NCBI GenBank assembly: GCA_963848115.1
Contig: CAWKCP010000025.1
Location: forward strand, 1 to 64,000
Reading direction: 5' to 3'
Length of the DNA: 64,000 nucleotides
Source of the DNA: JAWKOK01 sp963848115
GTDB taxonomy: Bacteria > Chloroflexota > Anaerolineae > Caldilineales > Caldilineaceae
This document shows, one piece after another, positions 31,378 through 40,985 of this stretch. A model generated the notes under the pieces. The model saw only the letters and a program-made list of their open reading frames with translations, had not been told where the DNA came from and did no database searches. The translations under genes were made by a program, and so were the position numbers. How positions within the stretch are numbered: the stretch's first letter is position 1; each line of letters begins with the position of its first letter.

Positions 31378-32629
31378 CTACGCCATCGCCGGTTGCGGCA
31401 CATAGCGCGCTCGAAAGATCAGCCAGACCAACATCATCGCCACGCCCGCCAACCCCATGCTCAACAACACCTGCTGGACGCCCAGCCCCAGTGAATCCAT
31501 GGCGAACCCGGCCCAGAGCACTGAAAGCGACTGGGTCAGCGTGAGGACGGCGAACTCGAAGGCGAAGACGCGACCGCGGTACTCATCCGTGACGATCTTC
31601 TGAAGCAGCGCGCTGGAGAAGACCCAGACCGCACCACTGCCGATGCCACGCGCCACGGTCATGACCAACACCACCGAGAGCATGTTCGCAAGCCCCAGAT
31701 CCGGTGACGCCCAACGTCAACATCACAAAGCCGATCGTGATGGCGCGCAGCGATGCGACGCGGCTGTCGCCGATCCATTGGCGCAACAGGATCGGGCCTA
31801 GCGCGGTGCCGAGACCGGTGGCGGCGTAGACAAGGCCCAGCGTCAACGTGCCGTTGCCGTTGAGCGGAAAGACGGTCTCGGCCAACGGGATCTCCACCAC
31901 GTTGATCGCGCCCCAAATCAGCGCGCCGCCGGCCTTGACCAGCGCAAGTCCCAGGATGTAGGGGCGGCCGGCCAGATAGCGCAGACCGCCCACAAACTCA
32001 AACAAGCCACTTCCCTGACTGGCCTGCGCCATCCGCTCATGTGGCGTTGACAACGGCAGATCGATGCGGCTCACAAACCAGGCGGAGATCAGAAAGGTGA
32101 ATGCATCAATGACAAAGGCGGCGGTAATGCCCAGGTAGGCTGTGGCCAGCCCGCCGAGCATGGCGCCGAGCGCCAGCATGGAACTCCAGGTAAAGCCGTC
32201 CAGTGCGTTGGCTGCGACCAGGTCGTCCTCATCCACGACCTTGGGCAGCAGCGCCGTCTGCGCAGGCGTGAAGAAGGCGCTCAACGAAAACTGGAGAACC
32301 GTCAACAGGTAGAAGAGCCAGATCAGTTCATCGCTGCGGATGAGCAGAAAGCCGAGGACGGTGAGCGCACGCAGCACATCGCTCAGGATCATGATCTGAC
32401 GGCGGCTGTAGCGGTCGGCGACAACACCGGCCACCGGGCTGACAAAGAAGAGGGGCAGAAAGCGGGCCAGGAAGAGGTAGCTGATGGCCGTCCCCGACCC
32501 GGTGAGCGAAGCGATCAGCGTGGCCGAGGCCAGCAAATTGAACCAGTCACCGAGATAGCTGACCATCTTGGCCAGCCAGAGGTTGCGGTAGTTGTGGTTG
32601 CGGCCTAGCAGGTCGAGATAGGTTTGCAC
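31378..32629 (-). CDS. MFS transporter (one frameshift)
   Basis: A major facilitator protein with about 12 membrane segments, 416 residues once an extra base near 31697 (GGATCTGGGG on the minus strand) is removed. The N-terminal half begins NYRNLWLAKMVSYLGDWFNLLASA and contains the cytoplasmic loop motif VADRYSRRQIMILSD (G-x-x-x-D-R-x-x-R type). After the break the frame continues ANMLSVVLVMTVARGIGSGAVW and VTDEYRGRVFAFEFAVL, the second-half counterpart. The pattern resembles drug/metabolite exporters of the enterobactin-exporter-like group. The start is GTG 32629, with AAGGA seven bases upstream. It is the only membrane exporter in the window; the substrate is unknown. Confidence 0.85.
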
Positions 32630-32811
32630 GGGCGGTCCTTGGGTGGAGGAGAAGCTGACGCAAGGAAGGGGATGAGAGGGTGACTAAGGGATTGAAGGAT
32701 TGGATTCTTTCAGCGCTCTGTCGGTGGTCGAGCCCAACGCCACGAAACAGAAGGCCGGAGGTGGTTGGATACCCGCCACCAATCCCTCAATCTCCTACTC
32801 TCTAGTCACCA

Positions 32812-35745
32812 CTACATCGCCTTCTGAATCGTCATCATGTCGTCCAACTCTTCATTCGCAGCGGCCAATGCATCTGCCGAACCCATCACGACGACGCGGC
32901 CAACTGCGTTGGCCTGATCAAGGATGTCGGCGAAGCGTACGAAATCCTCGCGACTCGTGCCAAGGATGCCGTCACGGGCATGTTGGCGGCGCTCGTCGGT
33001 CTCGCCGGTCAGGTAACGGGTCATGGAGGTAAAGCCCTTGGCATCCGGAAGCTGGTAGGCGTCCATGCTGCCAATGGAGCCGATGATGGCCTTGGTCAGT
33101 TCATCATCGCTGAGTTGGTGTGAACGCAGGAAGGCTGCGGTTTGGTCATAGTTATCCAGCGTGCCCAACAGGTTGGGATCTCGGTAGGAGAGGAAACTCC
33201 ATACGCCTGTATGCTTGCCAAAGCTACAGAAAGCGCCGTAGGCCCCGCCCTGTGCACGGATCTTGTCCCACAGCCAGCCGGTGCGCACCAGATTGCTGAT
33301 GACGTTGATCGAACCGTCATACTCATAGCCCAACTCATAGAGATTGGCCCCTTTTCCGACATAGTTGACCTGTGCGGGAATGGACAGTCCCTCGTTTGCG
33401 GGCAATCGATCTGGCGTCCAGCTAGCATGTTTGCTCACGACGAAAGGCAGGGCACCCACAAACTGGCGCAACTGAGGTTCAAACGCCTGCCAGTTTGCCT
33501 GATCCAGGGTTACGTTGGCGATCACCCCATTGCGACCCACCAAGTGAGTGCGCACTTCCTCAAGTTTGGCCAGCACGCCCGGCCAGTCGTTTTCGACCTG
33601 TGCGGCCATCTTGCGCACGAAGGAAAGGTAGGCGATGCCGCCAAGCTGTTCGTTCACCCAGGCAGCCTCGCTGAACGATGCACGCAGCCTCGAATTGACA
33701 TACGAATGGCCGGACGGTACAAGGCTCGCTTCCATGCGCGCCTTGGTCTCCAGCACAATCTGCAGAAAGCGCTCGCGGTTGTCCAACCGGACCGTCAGCA
33801 GAATGTCACGCATAATCTCAAGCATGGCCGGAGCCTGATCCATAGTCGCCTTGCCTTGCAAGGTAAGCCAGGCAGTGGCCTCGGGATTATCAACCTGAGA
33901 CGAGATGAAGTCCGAGGCGTAGATACCGCCGGTCTTACGCCCGATGCGTTGCGACAGCTTGACGTAGTCCTCGGTCTCAGTGCCCAGACGGGTCAGCGCC
34001 TTGCCGAAGAAATCGGCGTAGGGCAGCAGTTCCTGAGGCAGCACATGCATGTCAAAGCCGAGGATGAGGTAGACGATGCCATTGGTGAAGAGGTCGTGAT
34101 ATAGAATCTTGCCGTTTTCCAACGGCAACACCTCGATCGGAATCGTGTTCACATCCTTATCCAGGTCCGACAGTTGCAGCGACGGCAGCGTCGCCAGCAG
34201 CTCGGGCGAATCAGGCGTCTCCTGCAAACGCTTGAGGGTCAGAGTGTTGTCGACGATGGCTTGTCGTTCAGCCTCATCCATCTGCGCCCGGGCCGCGTCC
34301 AGGCGTTGCCGCTCCTCATCCTCGAGGCGCCGGTTGTAGTCTGGGTCCGGCTCCATCACCACGGTGACCCGATGAGGATTGTCCAGCAAATAGATGCGAA
34401 TCAGCTCCTGCAAATAGGCCGGGTTATCGTCCAGCCGCTGTTTGACGGCTGCAAGCGGCGCTTCGAAAGCCAGCGGTGCCAATGGATCCTGGTCGTAGAG
34501 CCAGGTCGAAAGCGAACGCATAAAGAGCATGAGACCACGTGGGTAGGAACCGGAGTTGTTCTCACGCAGACTAAACTCGATGGTGTTGACGGCAGCCTCG
34601 ATCATCTCCGATTCAAAACCCTGATCGGCCAGTTCAGAAAGCGAATCCAGGATCAGTTGCTCCAAGGTGTCCACATCCTCGGAGGCCATACCCTTGAGCC
34701 CGGTACGGAAGGTCATCTGACGCAGACCCGTACCCAAACCGCCACCGATCACATCCTCTCCCAGTCCTGAATCCAGCAGTCGCTTACGCAACGGCGAAGC
34801 CTGAGTGCTGACCAATGCATAGGAAAGTACGCCGAGCGCCATGGTCAGCTCGGGGTTGTCGTCCTCCGGCAGCATCCAGCCGACCGACGTCATCGTCTTC
34901 CTGGCCGCTTCGCCAGATTCGCCGGCCTCGTCATCGTCGACGCCATACGACTCGATGATGCGGCGAGGCGCGTCGAACGGCTGTTGCAAAGTCACTGTGC
35001 CATCGACCGGGCGGGCGTCGAACTGCTTGAGGACGTTGTCCAGCAGGCGCAGACGCTCGGTCGGATCATCGTCGCCATAGAAGAAGAGACGAGCGTTGGA
35101 GGGATGATAGTAAGTCTCGTGGAAGGACCTAAAATGCTCGTAGGTGAGATCCGGGATGACGCGCGGGTCGCCGCCTGAGTCGTAGCCATAGGCATTGTCG
35201 GGAAAGAGCGCTTGCTGGCCGGCCCGATAGAGCATGCTGTCGGGCGACGAGTAGGCGCCTTTCATCTCGTTAAACACGACGCCCTTGTAGACGAGCGGCG
35301 CGTCTACGCTCTCCAACTCATAGTGCCAGCCCTCCTGGTCCAGGTGATGGGGCGTAATCAGTGGATGGAAGACGGCATCAAGATAGACATCGACCAGGTT
35401 ATAGAAATCCTGGAGGTTGGTGCTGGCCACGGGATAGGTCGTCTTGTCCGGAGAGGTGAAGGCGTTGAGGAAGGTCTTGAGCGAGCCCTTGATCAACTGA
35501 ACAAAGGGCTCCTTGAGCGGATACTTCTCCGAGCCGCCCAGCACCGAATGTTCCATGATGTGGGCGATGCCGGTCGAATCTGCGGGTGGCGTGCGGAAGC
35601 TCGCCCCAAAGACTTTGTTTTCGTCGTCATTTTCCAGAGAGAGTAAATCGGCGCCGGTCTTGTCATGGCGGAAGATGCGCACATGGACGTTCAGTTCAGG
35701 GATGTCGGTCTCACGCGTCAGGGTGAAGCCGTGGATCGTCGTCAT
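32812..35745 (-). CDS. M16C metalloprotease (PreP/Cym1-like)
   Basis: A 977-residue zinc peptidase of the presequence-protease group, one chain containing two M16 halves. The inverted zinc motif H-x-x-E-H is HIMEH (His62, Glu65, His66) in STGIAHIMEHSVLGGSEKYP, and the distal Glu should be in YKGVVFNEMKGAYSSPDS. The central M16C-associated region (about 480-720) links the halves. Near the end QGGAYGAFCSFGKHTGVW matches the Arg/Tyr-type substrate loop region of the second half. No signal peptide is present, so it is cytoplasmic and likely degrades small peptides. GAGG is 6 bases before ATG 35745. The gap to the MFS gene (32630-32811) shows no terminator. Confidence 0.9.
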   Translation of the reverse strand: MTTIHGFTLTRETDIPELNVHVRIFRHDKTGADLLSLENDDENKVFGASFRTPPADSTGIAHIMEHSVLGGSEKYPLKEPFVQLIKGSLKTFLNAFTSPDKTTYPVASTNLQDFYNLVDVYLDAVFHPLITPHHLDQEGWHYELESVDAPLVYKGVVFNEMKGAYSSPDSMLYRAGQQALFPDNAYGYDSGGDPRVIPDLTYEHFRSFHETYYHPSNARLFFYGDDDPTERLRLLDNVLKQFDARPVDGTVTLQQPFDAPRRIIESYGVDDDEAGESGEAARKTMTSVGWMLPEDDNPELTMALGVLSYALVSTQASPLRKRLLDSGLGEDVIGGGLGTGLRQMTFRTGLKGMASEDVDTLEQLILDSLSELADQGFESEMIEAAVNTIEFSLRENNSGSYPRGLMLFMRSLSTWLYDQDPLAPLAFEAPLAAVKQRLDDNPAYLQELIRIYLLDNPHRVTVVMEPDPDYNRRLEDEERQRLDAARAQMDEAERQAIVDNTLTLKRLQETPDSPELLATLPSLQLSDLDKDVNTIPIEVLPLENGKILYHDLFTNGIVYLILGFDMHVLPQELLPYADFFGKALTRLGTETEDYVKLSQRIGRKTGGIYASDFISSQVDNPEATAWLTLQGKATMDQAPAMLEIMRDILLTVRLDNRERFLQIVLETKARMEASLVPSGHSYVNSRLRASFSEAAWVNEQLGGIAYLSFVRKMAAQVENDWPGVLAKLEEVRTHLVGRNGVIANVTLDQANWQAFEPQLRQFVGALPFVVSKHASWTPDRLPANEGLSIPAQVNYVGKGANLYELGYEYDGSINVISNLVRTGWLWDKIRAQGGAYGAFCSFGKHTGVWSFLSYRDPNLLGTLDNYDQTAAFLRSHQLSDDELTKAIIGSIGSMDAYQLPDAKGFTSMTRYLTGETDERRQHARDGILGTSREDFVRFADILDQANAVGRVVVMGSADALAAANEELDDMMTIQKAM

Positions 35746-35786
35746 TGGGATTCCTCACAGATGAAAAGAGCCATCGGCTCATACAA

Positions 35787-36539
35787 TTAGAACGAAGCAC
35801 CGCAATCACATGAACGCGAAATGCCGACTAGTTCGATGAAAGCCGGCAACGCCTGAATGATCGCCTCAAGATTGTGGCGTACTTCTCCTTCAAAGACTGG
35901 CGCCATCTGATCGGCACTGTAGTCTACAACCGAGATCAGCCCTGCGTAACAAAGACCGAGTTCCTGAGCCAAAGCAACCTCAGGCACCAGGTTTTGGCCC
36001 AAGACATCAATGCCCCAGTGCCGAAACATCCGTGCTTCGGCAGCAGTTTCCCGTCTTGGACCATCTACACCCAGATAGACGCCCTGGAAGGCCGACGGCA
36101 GCGCATTCTGTAGTGCCGCCCGCATATGCGGGCAGAACACGGGGCGCTGCGCCACTTCATCAGGGTTTCGGCCGCTCTGCCCGCCCTCTTGGAACGTGAA
36201 CGCCTGACCCCGCGTCCAGTCGATGTAGTCGGCGGCAATCAACATATGGCCGCGTCTCAACAGTGGATTGACGGCGATACCCCGATCCCAGTTGAGTATG
36301 CGATCAACGTCCAAGTCCCGAGCCGCCATGACGGTAGCCCTAGGGTCAGTGCGTGTCGGCGACCCGCTGTAGGGAGCGATCCAGACGGCCGTGCCGTCCA
36401 CTGTCACTCGTTTCGCCAATGGCCCCACCGAACCATAGGGCGTGTCTACAGCTCGTTCCTCAACCACCGGCCCGATCACATCCAGCGCGCGCGGCGGCAA
36501 CAGAACGGCAAGAAGCAGAAGGATGTCCGAATTTTGCAT
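35787..36539 (-). CDS. Methylthioadenosine phosphorylase-like protein
   Basis: A 250-residue protein of the MTAP/purine nucleoside phosphorylase superfamily. Diagnostic parts: VDTPYGSVGPLAKR, the phosphate-side IAPYSGSPTRTDPRATVMAAR, YLGVDGPRRETAAEARMFRHWGIDVLGQNLVPEVALAQELGLCYAG, which carries the family's conserved E-A-x-x-x-R...G...V-G-x-x-x-V-P-E run. The usual N-terminal glycine motif (G-x-x-G-G-S-G) is replaced by LLAVLLPPRALDVIGPVVEE, so the phosphate site is not canonical and the substrate could differ. Its start lies only 29 bases from the start of the divergent DUF983 gene, implying a shared compact promoter region. No Shine-Dalgarno sequence is visible. Confidence 0.75.
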   Translation of the reverse strand: MQNSDILLLLAVLLPPRALDVIGPVVEERAVDTPYGSVGPLAKRVTVDGTAVWIAPYSGSPTRTDPRATVMAARDLDVDRILNWDRGIAVNPLLRRGHMLIAADYIDWTRGQAFTFQEGGQSGRNPDEVAQRPVFCPHMRAALQNALPSAFQGVYLGVDGPRRETAAEARMFRHWGIDVLGQNLVPEVALAQELGLCYAGLISVVDYSADQMAPVFEGEVRHNLEAIIQALPAFIELVGISRSCDCGASF

Positions 36540-36568
36540 AGTGGTTGCGACCGATATACTGTATAGAT
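36533..36568. promoter_or_regulatory. Compact divergent promoter with palindromic -10 region
   Basis: Only 29 bases (36540-36568) separate two divergent starts. TATACTGTATA (36555-36565) is an 11-base palindrome; TATACT (36555-36560) can be a plus-strand -10 with TTTGCA (36533-36538) as a weak -35 at 16 bases. Transcription would begin at or within a few bases of ATG 36569, so the message may be leaderless. Confidence 0.45.
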
Positions 36569-36970
36569 ATGGCTAAAACAACTTCGCCAGGACGCAGCAG
36601 GCTGGAAGCGATCTTTCTACAACGATGTCCCGTCTGTCTGGAAGGCAAGGTCTTTCACTCATTCATGGGCATGAACAAGATCTGCCCCGAATGCGGTATC
36701 GTCTTCGAACGAGAAAGCGGCTACTTCCTCAACGCAATGTTCATCGCCTACGTCATCGGCTTTCTGATCCTTGTGCCCACAGCTCTGGCGCTCTACATCC
36801 TCCAAGTAACCGGCAGGATGCAAGTCTCCGGCCTACTCTTCTGGACCGTGATAGTCGGACTCACAATCGTGCTTTGGCCCCTGATCTTCCGCTACTCACG
36901 CGTCATTTGGATGCATGCCGATCAACTCATGGATCCGAGAGAAAAATGGGATACGGATGACGCGGATTAG
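36569..36970 (+). CDS. DUF983 zinc-ribbon membrane protein
   Basis: A 133-residue protein with two Cys-x-x-Cys pairs near the N terminus (C20/C23 in RCPVCLEGKVF and C39/C42 in ICPECGIVFERESGYF), the hallmark of DUF983, followed by two membrane helices (about 53-75 and 85-105). Function is unknown; the Cys pairs should bind zinc on the cytoplasmic side. I choose ATG 36569 (MAKTTSPG) rather than the ATG at 36545. The last codons (REKWDTDDAD) and the stop lie inside a dispersed inverted repeat, so the C-terminal tail is partly repeat-derived. Confidence 0.8.
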   Translation: MAKTTSPGRSRLEAIFLQRCPVCLEGKVFHSFMGMNKICPECGIVFERESGYFLNAMFIAYVIGFLILVPTALALYILQVTGRMQVSGLLFWTVIVGLTIVLWPLIFRYSRVIWMHADQLMDPREKWDTDDAD

Positions 36971-36995
36971 GCGGATCGCGTGATCCGTGTCCCAT
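36946..36995. repeat. Short inverted repeat of the CACGGAT family overlapping a gene end
   Basis: ATGGGATACGGAT (36946-36958) and ATCCGTGTCCCAT (36983-36995) are inverted copies with one mismatch; in between is GACGCGGATTAGGCGGATCGCGTG. The left arm encodes the last residues of the DUF983 protein and the inner part its stop codon. Confidence 0.7.
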
Positions 36996-37001
36996 CGATT
37001 C

Positions 37002-38652
<1,651 letters not shown>

Positions 38653-38673
38653 CTATTCCTCCGTTACTACTTT

Positions 38674-38814
38674 GTGCTGCGTACTACGTACTGCGTAATT
38701 TTGTGGAAAGCGTCAGGTGAACTCACTGGCTAACACTCTGTATTCAGAACGCCATACCAATGATCTCAGGCCGACCTTTCCAGATACATTACGCACTACG
38801 CATCACGCAGTATT
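38674..38814. repeat. MITE-like repeat, TACGTACTGCG family
   Basis: TGTGCTGCGTACTACGTA...CTGCGTAAT at about 38674-38700 is inverted at 38788-38812 (ATTACGCACTACGCATCACG...). The whole element is about 140 bp and fills the gap between two paralogous lipoprotein genes. A second copy lies at 52457-52590. Confidence 0.75.
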
Positions 38815-38817
38815 CTC

Positions 38818-40824
38818 CTACTTCGGCATGGCCCGTAGGGTTTCATAGACCGGAAGCGGCGAATAATCGTTGCGCACGATGCCCCATTGGGCCTTTTCCG
38901 TGCCGTCGGCTACGACACGGAAATTCAAATTCCAAAGAAAGGCGGGGCCGACCCAGCCCCAATTGCGCATCATGGTGTAGGCCTCTCGCGTCCACGCTGC
39001 CTGCTCGGCAAGATCATTGTCATTGGCGTAGGCATAGGCATTGTTGACCGCCGGCCCCACGGCCCAGCCAAACTCGGTCGGCCAGATGCGCTTGTCGGCA
39101 TCGCCATAGACAACCATAATGTTGCGATAGCCTTCCAAGGTACTGCGGAAACTCCACGAATGATGGGGCGTATCACAGGGTCCGTTGAAGAAATTTCCCG
39201 TTCCCTGAATGACGGCGCAGGCGCTCTCCCAGCCTACGCTTGGCGGCACATTGTAGCCGCTGGGGTGGGCGCCGATGCCGTCAGAGTAGCGGGCAAGGCC
39301 ATTCTGATACATGCCCTCAAGGTAGGCGAAATCGTCCCGGGCCAAAGAACCGGCGTCGCCTGCCGGTGTCGGCGCACCACTGATGACCAACATGGATGGA
39401 CAGGCGGCTTTGATGCTGGCATAGGCCGGTCGCAGCAAGTTCATGTAATCTGCGGGGTTCAACGGTTTGTTGCCCCACTCATAATGTAGATTCTGCTCAT
39501 TCCAGACCTCGATGGCCTTGAGCGAGGTGCCGCACAGCTCGCCGGCAAGACGCCCCACGAAAGCGGCATAGGTCTGGGGATCAGCAGGCGGCCCGCCCAC
39601 GCTGGAATCAAAACCGTCCTCGCGTGCCCATTCCGGTGCATTGACCACGCTGAAGAGCACGCTGATGCCGTTGGCGCCGGCCGCATCGGTAATGCGGCGT
39701 AGCTCGCTAAAGTCGACAGCGCCCTGAGAACCTTCAAAACGATGCCATTCCACCTGTTGCTTGATCCAGTTGAAACCCATGCCGGACGTCGAGCCAATGG
39801 CAGCGCCAATGCCGCCGCCCAGCATGTGCGCCTGTACGCCATAGCCGAAGAACCCCCCGCCCGATGGCGGCGGCGCATTGACGGCAGCAGCCGGCACCTG
39901 TGCTGGTGTAGCCGCAGCAACCGCTGTTTCCGGCAATTCGGGGAGATCTTCTTCGTTCAGTCGCGCCAGGCCATCCAGCGGTCCGGCAGCTTCGACAAGA
40001 TTGGCAAAGATCCAGGCCGGATCTTCCGCGCCCTCAACAATCACTTGGTACCAAGCACCATCGGGACTGAGTGCTTGGATTTCGTAGGCTGTTCCCTCGT
40101 TGGCAGTCCCGACCACTGGATATTGGGTCCCGGGACCGCCGCGAATGTTCATACGGTCCGGCTGTGTGTAGGCGGTGGGCACCGTAGGTTCGGGTGTCGG
40201 TTCAGGCGCGGCTTCAGGTGTAGGAGAAAGCGTTGCAATAGGAGTAGGAACCAGGATAAGCTCTGCACCCTCGGCATCTTCTGACGCGAAATCTTCTGGC
40301 GTTGCACCCTGTATCTCGGTGCTCTGTGTCTCGTCTGCCTCCGCCGGATCAACCTCAACATCCATAGCCTCTGTATCGGCAGCTTCAGTTGCCTCAAGTC
40401 CAGATGACTCAGACTCAATGGTATCCAGGTCCACGCCTTCGGCAAAGGCAGTGGCGACCCAAGCCGGTTCATCCGATCCCTCAAAAACGACTTGCAGCCA
40501 TTCGCCATCCTTACTGGCAGCCACCTGCTCAACCAGATCGCCGACATAGAGCTTGCCCACAACCGGAAAATCCAGTCCGGGGCCGCCGCGGACATTGAGA
40601 CGGTCGACAAGGATGCTGAGTAACGGCGACACCTCTTTATCCTGATTGGCCCCGTCAGACTCAGAACCGCCAGATTCGTTGCCGGCGGTATCCACCGATA
40701 GATCTTGCTCGCCCAGTTCGACGGTTGCGACATATTCGAATAATTGCTCAGGTGCAACTGCACAGCCGGCCAACGTCACCAGAGCCATTAGCACGATGAC
40801 TGAAGCCAGAAGTCGTCTAGCCAT
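38818..40824 (-). CDS. Lipoprotein with two SH3b domains and clan GH-A-like TIM barrel
   Basis: A 668-residue surface lipoprotein: signal peptide with lipobox L-A-G-C (Cys21), SH3b domain 1 (about 68-130, VDRLNVRGGPGLDFPVVGKL), an acidic and then Pro/Thr linker, SH3b domain 2 (about 222-282, PDRMNIRGGPGTQYPVVGT), a short Pro/Ala linker, and a TIM barrel from GFFGYGVQAHM (about 330) to the C terminus. The presumed acid/base Glu is in IEVWNEQNLHYEWG, the presumed nucleophile in IWPTEFGWAVG; between them are the aromatic PHHSWSFRSTLEGYRN and the end FLWNLNFRVVADGTEKAQWGI. The barrel is highly similar to that of the next gene upstream. SH3b domains suggest retention at the cell wall. AAAGGA precedes ATG 40824. 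Confidence 0.85.
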   Translation of the reverse strand: MARRLLASVIVLMALVTLAGCAVAPEQLFEYVATVELGEQDLSVDTAGNESGGSESDGANQDKEVSPLLSILVDRLNVRGGPGLDFPVVGKLYVGDLVEQVAASKDGEWLQVVFEGSDEPAWVATAFAEGVDLDTIESESSGLEATEAADTEAMDVEVDPAEADETQSTEIQGATPEDFASEDAEGAELILVPTPIATLSPTPEAAPEPTPEPTVPTAYTQPDRMNIRGGPGTQYPVVGTANEGTAYEIQALSPDGAWYQVIVEGAEDPAWIFANLVEAAGPLDGLARLNEEDLPELPETAVAAATPAQVPAAAVNAPPPSGGGFFGYGVQAHMLGGGIGAAIGSTSGMGFNWIKQQVEWHRFEGSQGAVDFSELRRITDAAGANGISVLFSVVNAPEWAREDGFDSSVGGPPADPQTYAAFVGRLAGELCGTSLKAIEVWNEQNLHYEWGNKPLNPADYMNLLRPAYASIKAACPSMLVISGAPTPAGDAGSLARDDFAYLEGMYQNGLARYSDGIGAHPSGYNVPPSVGWESACAVIQGTGNFFNGPCDTPHHSWSFRSTLEGYRNIMVVYGDADKRIWPTEFGWAVGPAVNNAYAYANDNDLAEQAAWTREAYTMMRNWGWVGPAFLWNLNFRVVADGTEKAQWGIVRNDYSPLPVYETLRAMPK

Positions 40825-40916
40825 GAAACCTATCCTTTAACGATGAATTGATGAGTGATGAAATCAGATGATTCAAGTGGAATCGTACCATGAAGTATCG
40901 ACCACTGGGCAAATTT

Positions 40917-40942
40917 CAGGGGCGGCGCAGGCGCCGCCCCTG
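40917..40942 (-). terminator. Hairpin after the 1075-aa gene
   Basis: CAGGGGCGGCGC (40917-40928) pairs with GCGCCGCCCCTG (40931-40942). On the minus strand it follows the stop of the 1075-aa gene by 44 bases and is followed by AAATTTG rather than a strong U-tract. Confidence 0.6.
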
Positions 40943-40985
40943 ATAAGGTGCTTGATTGTGATGAAACTGCTGTGAAACGCCGGCC

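Noticed and set aside
33142..34104. 320-codon open frame on the plus strand
   Set aside because: Antisense to the M16C protease, whose sequence is continuous and well conserved.
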